Shown piece after piece: positions 1 to 6,481 of a stretch of DNA of 9,156 nt. The notes under the pieces were generated by a model. The model had not been told where the DNA came from, made no database searches, and saw nothing but the letters and a program-made list of their open reading frames with translations. The translations under genes and the position numbers were made by a program. The stretch is from an uncultured Bacteroidota bacterium (GTDB lineage: Bacteria; Bacteroidota; Bacteroidia; Chitinophagales; Chitinophagaceae). Position 1 is the first letter of the stretch. Each line of letters opens with the position of its first letter. The DNA lies in NCBI GenBank assembly GCA_903913355.1, contig CAIWKU010000313.1:1-9156 (forward strand), given 5' to 3'.

Positions 1-25
1 ATTCTTTTGTTTCGTCTTTGTTCAT
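1..25 (-). CDS. possible 5' end of a gene leaving the left edge (partial)
   Basis: On the minus strand an ATG at 25-23 opens a frame reading MNKDETKE to the window edge without a stop. It is preceded by a purine-rich stretch (AAAAAAAGAAGC), the kind of A-rich leader seen before many Bacteroidota starts, and the 440 bases upstream are otherwise empty, as expected of a promoter region. Eight codons cannot identify a product, and the charged start says only that it does not begin with a signal peptide. It could be a chance ATG. Confidence 0.3.
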
Positions 26-465
26 GCTTCTTTTTTTACCTTTTTACATAAAACGTCTTTTGGCTACTTAGTCAGAAATCTGTTTACTTAAAATGTTCAG
101 AACTGAATCCGTGTTCGACTAATCATTTCGAAAAAGCCAATGGAGTTTTCATAGGATAGAAAGATGGCTACTATTTAATCGGATTGGTTTGCTCAATCAA
201 TTTTTAAGCCTTTTGTTAAGAAGGATATTGGCTATGTAAAGGAATGATTAAACTAACCAATAAAACATAGCAGGAATATAAAATATACGTCGTAACTATA
301 AATAATTGTGTAGTATTAAAACTACATAAATTTAATCAACAACTACAAACCAATTGAAACAGCAGGATACTCAGAAAGAATTTACAATGATATGTACCAG
401 GCATTATCGAAAACAATCTTTAGGCAAGGCAGTAAAACTGGATTATCCGGGAATTGATACCTCAC
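26..465. other. AT-rich intergenic region, no convincing gene
   Basis: About 440 bases lie between the possible left-edge gene and the 134-residue membrane protein gene, whose stop codon is at 466. The DNA is very AT-rich. A perfect 6-bp inverted repeat with a 6-base loop (TGTAGT 309-314, ACTACA 321-326) is present, but no T-run follows it, so it is not a standard terminator. Two plus-strand frames stay open between about 320 and 506 without a good start; they are discussed as a finding. I see no RNA gene, promoter or mobile element that I can defend. Confidence 0.5.
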
Positions 466-870
466 TTAATAACCGGCAGTATCTGACTTTTTTATTTCTA
501 TTTTAGGTAAAAAAGTCATTACCAGCATAATGACAGAAACACTCATTAAACCATATAAAGCTATTTTTTTCTCAGGACATTCACCCATCATACAAGAAGA
601 CAATAATAAATAATTCCGAAGAGACCAGGCGAGATTGAGTGCTCCTATAAAAACATTGGTTCTTTTGGCCCAGATTGCCGGGATCGAAAACAGAACGATG
701 GCCGCCAGGCAAAGCAGGCAATTTAAAACCCCGGGCTTTCCAAAACTGGTGCCTTCCGCATGGAACCCGGAAACAGTTACCTGCACACTGGGTATATAGC
801 TCCAGGGAAGAAAACAAATACATAGTATACTAACCGCAGCAATAATACCTATCAGTTGAGAATGTTTCAT
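466..870 (-). CDS. hypothetical four-helix membrane protein
   Basis: A 134-residue protein of unknown function. Hydrophobic segments at about residues 6-23, 48-66, 72-92 and 104-122 predict four membrane helices. Positive residues at the 67-71 turn (WAKRT) and the C-terminal tail (KIEIKK) favour both ends in the cytoplasm, with two outside loops (about 24-47 and 93-103). It has six cysteines (17, 19, 51, 54, 93, 98); C93 and C98 fall in the short predicted outside loop (SSCMMGECPEKK) and could form a disulfide. The ATG at 870-868 is the only good start. It is co-directional with the acyltransferase gene upstream, but the 124-base gap argues against tight coupling. Gene reality is supported by coherent helix spacing and by the reverse-strand frame over it being a poor shadow. 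I recognise no catalytic motif; a small DoxX- or DUF-type membrane protein is possible but not shown. Confidence 0.75.
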   Translation of the reverse strand: MKHSQLIGIIAAVSILCICFLPWSYIPSVQVTVSGFHAEGTSFGKPGVLNCLLCLAAIVLFSIPAIWAKRTNVFIGALNLAWSLRNYLLLSSCMMGECPEKKIALYGLMSVSVIMLVMTFLPKIEIKKSDTAGY

Positions 871-994
871 TAGTCAGATTTAGCGTAAGGTAGTTTGTAT
901 TGTTTGTGTATTGCGAAGTGATAAATCGGTGATTCTTGATCATTGCACAAATATTCATATGAAAGTTGAGTCAGCTCGCCTTTGAACCGAAATT

Positions 995-2131
995 TTATTT
1001 TACCCATCGTTTTGTTAACCATTTTCTTACGGGGATATCATATAATTTCAGGCAAGTCCAAGCCACTAAGATAGATGACAATAATACCACTAAACCCATC
1101 CACCATCCCTCCTGCAAGGATATATGATTGTCTATTACCCAGGCAGTAAAAATATAAATGAAGGGATAGTGAATGATATAAATAGGGTAAGAAATATTGC
1201 CGAAAAATCTGCAAAGCTTTAATGTCCATTCAGTTGTAATATCTCCACTGGCTCCTATGTATACAATCAAAGGAAACAAAATGATTATTGAAAGAGAATC
1301 GTATACTCCGTTAACCCATAAATTTTGAGTCCCGCCAACCCTTGGAAATGAAAGAGCCAATATGATGAGACCCGCACATATCAGGAAAGCATGATTAATA
1401 TGACGAGGTTTCGCTACTCTTGACAATAATAAGCCAGCTAAAAATGGAAATAACAATCTTGTAAGCCCGATACGCAATTGTGCAGTTTCCATAGACCATC
1501 CCCCGATCAGATCTCCGTTGGGACTGGTTACTGCCAATTGTATTAAGGCAAAAGCAGAAAGAAATACCAGGATTGAAAGAAACGTAGTTGAAATCTTTCT
1601 GATAAATACCGCATATAGAATATTACCCATATACTCAAAAAAAAGTGACCATGCCGGACCATTTAAAGGATGCATTTCGCCCCAGCCCCTAATATCCATT
1701 GAAGTTGGCAAAGGGATCAGGGTGAATCCAATCAGCATTGTCAATAGTACTTTCCAAAAAGGGATCTGGCTGAGTTGTGGAAATAAAACAGGAGATGCAC
1801 TAAAGTAGAAACCAATCGCTCCAATGATCATCCCCATTATAATCATTGGATGAAGCCTGATTAACCGACGTTTAAAAAAATCTTTCAAACTCATTTTCTG
1901 CCATCTGTCATTGTATGCGTAACCAATGACAAACCCCGATAACAGAAAGAAAAAATCTACTGCCAGGTATCCGTGGTTAATAATCTGTTTTGAATGATCT
2001 CCCCCACTAAAGGCTTCAAACAAGTGGAATATGACCACCATGATTGCTGCTACTCCTCGTAAGCCATCTAATATTTCATAGTGGCTTTTTGAGTCAGAAA
2101 AGATTTTGTTTTGTTCGAGTGCGGGAGGCAT
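995..2131 (-). CDS. acyltransferase 3 (OafA/YrhL-like) membrane O-acyltransferase
   Basis: An integral membrane acyltransferase of 378 residues, a normal length for the single-domain Acyl_transf_3 family. Such enzymes transfer acetyl or another acyl group from the cytoplasmic donor to surface polysaccharide, lipid or exported sugar acceptors; the acceptor here is unknown. Numbered from the ATG at 2131, hallmarks are YEILDGLRG with R25, followed by H36 (the R-x10-H pair linked to catalysis), YLAVDFFFLLSGFVIGY at 55-71, FFKRRLIRLHP at 86-95, NGPAWSLFFEYMGN at 157-170 and the late ISYPIYIIHYPF at 313-324. About ten hydrophobic helices follow through to a basic tail (KRWVK). There is no SGNH domain. 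A GTG at 2170 would add 13 residues (LVIGQKRTRKEN after Met); I prefer the ATG because an A-rich AAAGAAAAT precedes it, but GTG remains possible. The kinase gene lies 74 bases upstream in the same direction (35 with the GTG start), so one transcript is plausible. Confidence 0.93.
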   Translation of the reverse strand: MPPALEQNKIFSDSKSHYEILDGLRGVAAIMVVIFHLFEAFSGGDHSKQIINHGYLAVDFFFLLSGFVIGYAYNDRWQKMSLKDFFKRRLIRLHPMIIMGMIIGAIGFYFSASPVLFPQLSQIPFWKVLLTMLIGFTLIPLPTSMDIRGWGEMHPLNGPAWSLFFEYMGNILYAVFIRKISTTFLSILVFLSAFALIQLAVTSPNGDLIGGWSMETAQLRIGLTRLLFPFLAGLLLSRVAKPRHINHAFLICAGLIILALSFPRVGGTQNLWVNGVYDSLSIIILFPLIVYIGASGDITTEWTLKLCRFFGNISYPIYIIHYPFIYIFTAWVIDNHISLQEGWWMGLVVLLSSILVAWTCLKLYDIPVRKWLTKRWVK

Positions 2132-2205
2132 ATTTTCTTTACGGGTTCTTTTTTGACCTATCACCAGCACTACCCCTTCAGTGCTTTATATCTTTACAGG
2201 ACCGG

Positions 2206-3432
2206 TTATTTATATAATTTACCCTGGGGTAACACTATTTCAAAGTGGGTACCCATCTGCTGTTCAGATTTGATATGCATGGTTCCATTCATGCTATCAA
2301 TCAGGTGTTTTACTAAATACATTCCATATCCATGACCCGCTTCGCCATCTGTTCCATCCGTAGAGGAAGGAGTTCCCTTTAATATAAATTCAATCTGCTC
2401 TGCCGTTACTCCTACACCCGTATCTGACACCAAAATGCGTAAAATATTAGCGCCGGAACCGGGCACCAGTTCCAGGGTTACATTCACAGTTCCTCCTTCG
2501 GGTGTAAATTTTATCGCATTGGAAATAAGGTTGCCACAAATTTGCAGGATCTTACTTTTTGCAAAAGGGATGGCTTCTGATTTTCCAACAGCCTCCACAT
2601 TAAGTAAGATTTTTTTATGAATAGCTGGTGGGGAAAACAATCTTAACAGCTTATCTTTTAAGCTGGTAATGGTAATAGAATAATCATTCAAATAAAACTG
2701 TTCATTTTCGGGTGTCAATTCAGGAGTAAGTATCTCTTCTGCAAATTCAAGCAACGAGCCACCGCTTGTTTGGATCATCTGCATTACCTCCAGCATATCA
2801 GGTACTGAATTTTCTGTTCCCTGATCCACCATTATCTGCGCCAGGTTAACAATCCCCCCTAAAGGTCCCCTGATATCGTGGGCTACTTTTTTAACCGTTT
2901 CATGCGATTCTTTTACTTTGGAACGTAAGGATTGGATCAATTTAATATCCGTTAATCTTTTAACGATCTCAGCAGCAATGATCTTTAATAAACTTACCTG
3001 TTCAGCAGATAATTCTTTGCCTACCTTATCCAGTACACACAATGCACCCAATGCATAGCCATCCTCGGTTTGTAAAGGGACACCAAAATAATATTTCAAT
3101 TTAGCTTCATCCTTCACATAACTCAGATGCTTAAACCGATCATCGCCAGCCAGGTCTTTTACTTCGAAATATTCTTTGGTATGGATAGTATACTGACAAA
3201 TAGAATCTTCACGGGGCATTTGTTCAAGAGGAAACCCATATTGTGAAATAGTCCACTGGGTAAACGAGTCAATCAGGTTAATTAATGAAATTTCAGTTCC
3301 GGCAACAGTTGCAGCCAATTTACTTAACTCTCCCAAAGCATCCTGCATATCGGAATAGTCCAGGTCCAATTCGGCCAGACTAATCACCCTTTTCATTTCA
3401 TGGTCAGCAACCAGATTCTGTTTATGCATCAA
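2206..3432 (-). CDS. soluble GAF-domain sensor histidine kinase, orphan
   Basis: A 408-residue two-component sensor kinase without membrane helices or signal peptide, so it should sense a cytoplasmic cue or act with a partner. Residues about 28-165 form a GAF domain with the series REDSICQYTI (74-83), DLAGDDRF (93-100), YYFGVPLQTEDG (114-125) and LGALCVLDK (128-136), a subtype frequent in bacterial kinases and cyclases. The dimerisation/phosphoacceptor helix follows, with H185 in KKVAHDIRGPLGG. The ATPase domain shows the N-box (NLISNAIKF, 301-309, N305), G1 (DTGVGV, 337-342) and G2 (GHGYGMYLVKHLI, 367-379). At H+4, where HisKA kinases usually have Thr or Asn, there is Gly188. No response regulator gene is adjacent, so its partner lies elsewhere. 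The start is one of two consecutive ATGs; an internal Met13 is another option. A repeat cluster at 3524-3575 lies upstream. Confidence 0.95.
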   Translation of the reverse strand: MMHKQNLVADHEMKRVISLAELDLDYSDMQDALGELSKLAATVAGTEISLINLIDSFTQWTISQYGFPLEQMPREDSICQYTIHTKEYFEVKDLAGDDRFKHLSYVKDEAKLKYYFGVPLQTEDGYALGALCVLDKVGKELSAEQVSLLKIIAAEIVKRLTDIKLIQSLRSKVKESHETVKKVAHDIRGPLGGIVNLAQIMVDQGTENSVPDMLEVMQMIQTSGGSLLEFAEEILTPELTPENEQFYLNDYSITITSLKDKLLRLFSPPAIHKKILLNVEAVGKSEAIPFAKSKILQICGNLISNAIKFTPEGGTVNVTLELVPGSGANILRILVSDTGVGVTAEQIEFILKGTPSSTDGTDGEAGHGYGMYLVKHLIDSMNGTMHIKSEQQMGTHFEIVLPQGKLYK

Positions 3433-3523
3433 TAATTAAATTTTCCTTAGAATCAATTGGCAATTTAGGGTTATGTTGATAAACAAAGCACCCGGACTTA
3501 TAAATATCCATCTAACAAAAAAA

Positions 3524-3575
3524 AACTGATTGAATTTATTAATCAATTTTAATGTAACTGATTGATTATCAATCA
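3524..3575. promoter_or_regulatory. TGATTGA repeat cluster, candidate operator upstream of the kinase gene
   Basis: A direct repeat AACTGATTGA occurs at 3524-3533 and 3556-3565, exactly 32 bases apart (about three helical turns). The second copy begins a perfect 17-base palindrome, TGATTGATTATCAATCA at 3559-3575. The first copy is followed by an imperfect inverted half (TCAAT at 3543-3547). The site lies about 90-145 bases upstream of the kinase start and just beyond the tRNA terminator, where an operator for a dimeric regulator would fit. AT-rich sequence makes small palindromes common, so the function is inferred only from symmetry, spacing and place. Confidence 0.3.
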
Positions 3576-3581
3576 TTAATT

Positions 3582-3609
3582 AAAAATGCCCACCAAAGCG
3601 GGCATTTTT
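3582..3609 (-). terminator. intrinsic terminator after tRNA-Cys
   Basis: The arms AAAAATGCCC (3582-3591) and GGGCATTTTT (3600-3609) pair perfectly over ten bases. Read on the minus strand, the inner GC and GU can extend the stem to twelve pairs around a UUUG loop, and the stem ends in a U-run. It begins eight bases beyond the tRNA 3' end, so it most likely ends the tRNA transcript. The A-run on the opposite side makes it usable in either direction, but no plus-strand gene ends here. Confidence 0.85.
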
Positions 3610-3616
3610 AATTCCG

Positions 3617-3687
3617 AGGTCCCGAGCGGATTCGAACCGCTGTGGAAGCTTTTGCAGAGCTCTGCCTAGCCACTCGGCCACAGGACC
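3617..3687 (-). tRNA. tRNA-Cys (anticodon GCA)
   Basis: A full cloverleaf of 71 bases folds on the minus strand. The acceptor stem is GGTCCTG/CGGGACC with one G-U pair, the D stem GCC/GGC, the anticodon stem GAGCT/AGCTT with loop CTGCAAA, the variable loop CCAC, and the T arm AGCGG-TTCGAAT-CCGCT. The anticodon GCA (plus-strand positions 3653-3655) reads cysteine codons, and the unpaired discriminator base is U, the known identity element of bacterial tRNA-Cys. CCA is not encoded (CGG follows), so the end must be added by CCA-adding enzyme. The gene stands alone with its own terminator and diverges from the phosphorylase operon. Confidence 0.97.
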
Positions 3688-3695
3688 CTTTTTAT

Positions 3696-3703
3696 CTAAA
3701 ATA
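3696..3703 (-). promoter_or_regulatory. possible -7 box for tRNA-Cys
   Basis: On the minus strand the octamer TATTTTAG lies nine bases before the tRNA 5' end and matches five of six fixed positions of the Bacteroidota TAnnTTTG box. A TTTG at 3731-3728 could be the upstream element, but the 24-base gap is longer than the usual 19-21, so only the -7-like box is suggested. Confidence 0.3.
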
Positions 3704-3809
3704 TCTGCCACCCGCTTGATTACCCGCCAAATGCAGGATAAGGGGAACTGATTTCCGGGGCGAAAATAAAGCAATCAAAGGAAATTTAAAATTCTAAATA
3801 TGAAAAGCC

Positions 3810-3817
3810 GAAATTTG
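3810..3817 (+). promoter_or_regulatory. possible -7 box for the phosphorylase-dapF-corA-Nudix operon
   Basis: GAAATTTG at 3810-3817 matches five of six fixed positions of TAnnTTTG, with TTTA (3785-3788) 21 bases upstream as an imperfect partner for the -33 TTTG. It would give a leader of only about ten bases before the ATG at 3835. The evidence is weak and rests on consensus and position alone. Confidence 0.22.
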
Positions 3818-3834
3818 TTGTCAAAGATTCAATT

Positions 3835-4713
3835 ATGACCCGAATAGCTGAAAGTGAGCTCATTATCAATAACCGCGGAGCTGTGTATCATTTGAACCTA
3901 AGACCGGAAGAATTGGCGCATACCATTATTACCGTAGGTGATCCTGATCGTGTGGGGCAGGTAAGTAAACATTTTGACAGGATAGAACACCAATTTCAGC
4001 ATCGTGAATTCATTACACACACCGGTTATGTTGGTAATAAAAGATTATCCGTAATATCAACAGGTATTGGTACGGATAATATTGATATTGTATTGAACGA
4101 ATTAGATGCTTTGGTTAATATTGATTTTACGACCCGGCAGATTAAGCCCGAACTTACTCATTTAACCATTGTACGAGTAGGTACTTCAGGTTCTTTACAG
4201 GCAGATATACCTGTAGATAGTTATGTGGCAAGCACCCATGGTTTGGGGATTGATAACCTGCTCAATTTTTATCGGCAAAATAACAATACAGAAGAGCAAG
4301 AATTGCTCCATTCATTTAGTTTACATACCCGTTTGGGAAACCAAATGGCTTCCCCCTATATTGCTTCAGCTGCCCCTGCCATTCAAAAACATTTTGTTGA
4401 CGGATTCAACAGAGGAATCACGGTAACCTGTCCGGGGTTTTATGGTCCACAGGGAAGGGTACTTCGTTTACCGCTGATCAACCCGGAATTGATTGATGAC
4501 CTGACAGGTTTTCGTTTTGGGAATCATCGAATAAGCAATTTTGAGATGGAGACCTCTGCGATTTATGGGTTGGGAAAACTATTGGGGCATCACTGTTTGA
4601 GTTTGAATGCCATAGTGGCTAACCGGATCAAACAGGAATTCAGTAAAGATGGAAATGCGGCAGTAGCAGGATTGATCGTAAAAACCCTGGAAATACTTTC
4701 GGGTATCAGTTAA
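3835..4713 (+). CDS. PNP/UDP-family nucleoside phosphorylase (uridine phosphorylase-like)
   Basis: A cytosolic 292-residue phosphorylase that should split a nucleoside with phosphate into a free base and (deoxy)ribose 1-phosphate, in nucleoside salvage. Features of the hexameric family are VGDPDRV (34-40), where the Gly-Asp and Arg help bind phosphate; STGIGTDN (75-82); VRVGTSGSLQ (113-122), with the R-x-G-T-S-G phosphate loop (R114, T117); TCPGFYGPQGR (198-208); and NFEMETSAIYGL (235-246), where E237-M238-E239 matches the ribose-binding EME of E. coli Udp. It is longer than the roughly 253-residue E. coli Udp, with a longer N-terminus and a 142-160 insertion, as seen in some Bacteroidota homologues. 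The uridine preference is inferred; a purine or broad-range enzyme is possible. It opens a four-gene operon, with dapF 19 bases downstream. Confidence 0.92.
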   Translation: MTRIAESELIINNRGAVYHLNLRPEELAHTIITVGDPDRVGQVSKHFDRIEHQFQHREFITHTGYVGNKRLSVISTGIGTDNIDIVLNELDALVNIDFTTRQIKPELTHLTIVRVGTSGSLQADIPVDSYVASTHGLGIDNLLNFYRQNNNTEEQELLHSFSLHTRLGNQMASPYIASAAPAIQKHFVDGFNRGITVTCPGFYGPQGRVLRLPLINPELIDDLTGFRFGNHRISNFEMETSAIYGLGKLLGHHCLSLNAIVANRIKQEFSKDGNAAVAGLIVKTLEILSGIS

Positions 4714-4732
4714 TTGTATTGAACAAAGCATT

Positions 4733-5509
4733 ATGAATATAGCATTTTCAAAATACCAGGGCACAGGCAATGATTTTATCATTATGGATAATAGGAATGG
4801 CCTGATTAGTCTGACAACTGAACAGATAAACCATTTATGCGACAGAAGATTTGGTATTGGTGCAGATGGATTAATGCTGCTAAACACCCACCCAGACTAT
4901 GATTTTGAGATGAAATATTATAATGCAGATGGAAAAGAAAGCAGTATGTGTGGTAATGGTGGCAGATGCCTTACCCGTTTTGCAGGAGATATGGGTATAC
5001 ACAAAGAAACCTATCATTTTTTAGCCATAGACGGTCCACACAAGGCAGTGATCGGAAATCATGGCTGGATACACCTAAAAATGAATGATGTAAACGCAAT
5101 AGAAGAAAGTCATGGGGATTTTATCCTGAACACCGGATCCCCTCATTATGTACAAGGGGTAAATGATGTAATGAGTATGGATGTTTACCACGCCGGCAAA
5201 GCGATTCGTTACAGTAAAGAGTTTGAAGAGCAGGGTATCAATGTAAACTTTGTAGAAAATGAACACAATAGAATTATAGTACGAACCTACGAACGGGGCG
5301 TTGAAGATGAAACTTTTAGCTGTGGAACTGGTGTTACTGCTTCCGCTCTCATATTTGCGCATAATGAGAAAGGATTTAACCGGGTAGAAGTACAAACAAA
5401 AGGCGGTAATCTGGCAGTTGAATTTGACAAAACCGGCGACCAAAGTTTTGAAAATATTTGGTTATGCGGACCAGCAGTATTTGTATATAGCGGACAAATT
5501 TCAATATAA
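4733..5509 (+). CDS. dapF: diaminopimelate epimerase
   Basis: DapF interconverts LL- and meso-diaminopimelate, the last shared step before lysine and peptidoglycan cross-link precursors. It is a cytosolic, cofactor-free two-thiol enzyme. Both catalytic cysteines are visible: C73 in MCGNGGRC and C197 in SCGTGVTAS. Substrate-binding motifs are also present: GTGNDF (10-15), RRFGIGADG (38-46), YNADGKES (63-70), INVNFVE (169-175) and RTYERGVEDET (184-194, with E187 and R188). The one deviation is TGSPHYV at 134-140, where many DapF proteins have GNPH; S136 replaces the usual Asn. At 258 residues it is slightly shorter than the E. coli enzyme (274). Start at the first ATG, 19 bases after the phosphorylase stop; corA follows after 32 bases. 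Confidence 0.97.
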   Translation: MNIAFSKYQGTGNDFIIMDNRNGLISLTTEQINHLCDRRFGIGADGLMLLNTHPDYDFEMKYYNADGKESSMCGNGGRCLTRFAGDMGIHKETYHFLAIDGPHKAVIGNHGWIHLKMNDVNAIEESHGDFILNTGSPHYVQGVNDVMSMDVYHAGKAIRYSKEFEEQGINVNFVENEHNRIIVRTYERGVEDETFSCGTGVTASALIFAHNEKGFNRVEVQTKGGNLAVEFDKTGDQSFENIWLCGPAVFVYSGQISI

Positions 5510-5541
5510 AACTATTACCTGCCATCAATTAATTGTAAAGA

Positions 5542-6480
5542 ATGATTCAATACTTCAAAAATATACATGGTCAGACGGTAGAAATTGATAAGCCGGATAT
5601 GGGTGTATGGGTAAACCTGGTTCCTCCCTTTAAAGATGAGGAATTCATTGAACTTGGGCAAGACCTGGGCATTCCTGTTGCTTTTCTCCGCGATTCCCTG
5701 GATATTGATGAACGCCCAAGGTATGAAACAGAGGATAATGTAAAATTTGTGGTCATCAAAACGCCTACAGAAAACAATTCTTTTAATGATAGTGATGCAT
5801 TTTATATTACCATCCCCATCTGTATTATATTGACACATACACAGATTGTTACTGTGAACTCATTCGATAATGGTGCCATCAAAAAATTCCTCAACACTTT
5901 TCAGAAAAGGCATCCGGATAAAAAAAATATGATGATTCTCAAAGTTTTTGAGAAAGTAGTGCAGAATTTTATGGAGTTTTTAAAAGAAATCAATCACAAG
6001 CGGAACCAGTTTGAGAATAGTTTATACGAAAAAAACAATAATGAAGACTTGTTGAACCTGATGCGGATACAAAAAAGCCTGGTATATTTTGTGACCGCAT
6101 TGAGAAGCAATGAAATGCTGATGATGAAGTTGGAAAGAACCAATTTTCTGGGATTGAATGAAGAAGAAAGAGAATACCTGAGCGATCTGATTGTAGATAC
6201 CAGTCAGGCTTTGGAAATGGCAAATATTTATACCAATATATTAACCAGCACACTGGATGCGTTTGCGAGTATTATCAGTAATAACATGAATACTGTACTG
6301 AGAAGACTAACTTCGATCATTATCATTATTTCCCTACCGGCACTGGTGGCTGCCATTTATGGTATGAATGTAGAGCTCCCTTTTATGCATTCGCCGCATA
6401 CGTTTTATATTCCTATACTTTGTGCCCTTGTGGTTTCGATATTTCTAAGCTGGTATTTCATGAAGAAAAAAAGAATTTGA
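5542..6480 (+). CDS. corA: CorA-type magnesium/divalent cation transporter
   Basis: A 312-residue inner-membrane channel of the CorA/MIT family, expected to work as a homopentamer for Mg2+ (possibly Co2+ or Ni2+) uptake. Residues 1-about 250 form the cytoplasmic part: an alpha/beta N-terminal domain and long helices rich in charged residues (about 130-250). The first, pore-lining membrane helix (about 256-273) ends in the signature YGMN (273-276), which forms the selectivity entrance. A second helix at about 288-306 is followed by a basic KKKRI tail in the cytoplasm. The periplasmic loop after GMN is VELPFMHSPHT. The ATG at 5542 is preceded by AAAGA. It lies 32 bases after dapF and one base before the Nudix gene, so it is a central gene of the operon. 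No Mg2+ riboswitch is possible in the short gap before it. Confidence 0.95.
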   Translation: MIQYFKNIHGQTVEIDKPDMGVWVNLVPPFKDEEFIELGQDLGIPVAFLRDSLDIDERPRYETEDNVKFVVIKTPTENNSFNDSDAFYITIPICIILTHTQIVTVNSFDNGAIKKFLNTFQKRHPDKKNMMILKVFEKVVQNFMEFLKEINHKRNQFENSLYEKNNNEDLLNLMRIQKSLVYFVTALRSNEMLMMKLERTNFLGLNEEEREYLSDLIVDTSQALEMANIYTNILTSTLDAFASIISNNMNTVLRRLTSIIIIISLPALVAAIYGMNVELPFMHSPHTFYIPILCALVVSIFLSWYFMKKKRI

Positions 6481-6481
6481 T

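Noticed and set aside
309..326. Hairpin TGTAGT / ACTACA as a terminator
   Set aside because: Only six A-T-rich pairs and no T-run on either strand, so it is probably chance in AT-rich DNA.
1518..1808. 96-residue plus-strand frame
   Set aside because: It is the antisense shadow of the acyltransferase gene, whose family motifs are clear; the shadow has no recognisable domain.
3580..3774. 64-residue minus-strand open frame over the tRNA
   Set aside because: It covers the tRNA-Cys gene and its terminator; the predicted protein includes the tRNA sequence translated, which is a known artefact.
4579..5443. Minus-strand frames over the phosphorylase and dapF
   Set aside because: They lie opposite well-supported genes with catalytic motifs and show low-complexity, unlikely proteins.
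4710..5537. TTAATTGTA shared before dapF and corA starts
   Set aside because: A nine-base AT-rich match at two short gaps (4710-4718 and 5529-5537) is expected by chance and sits at a different distance from each start.
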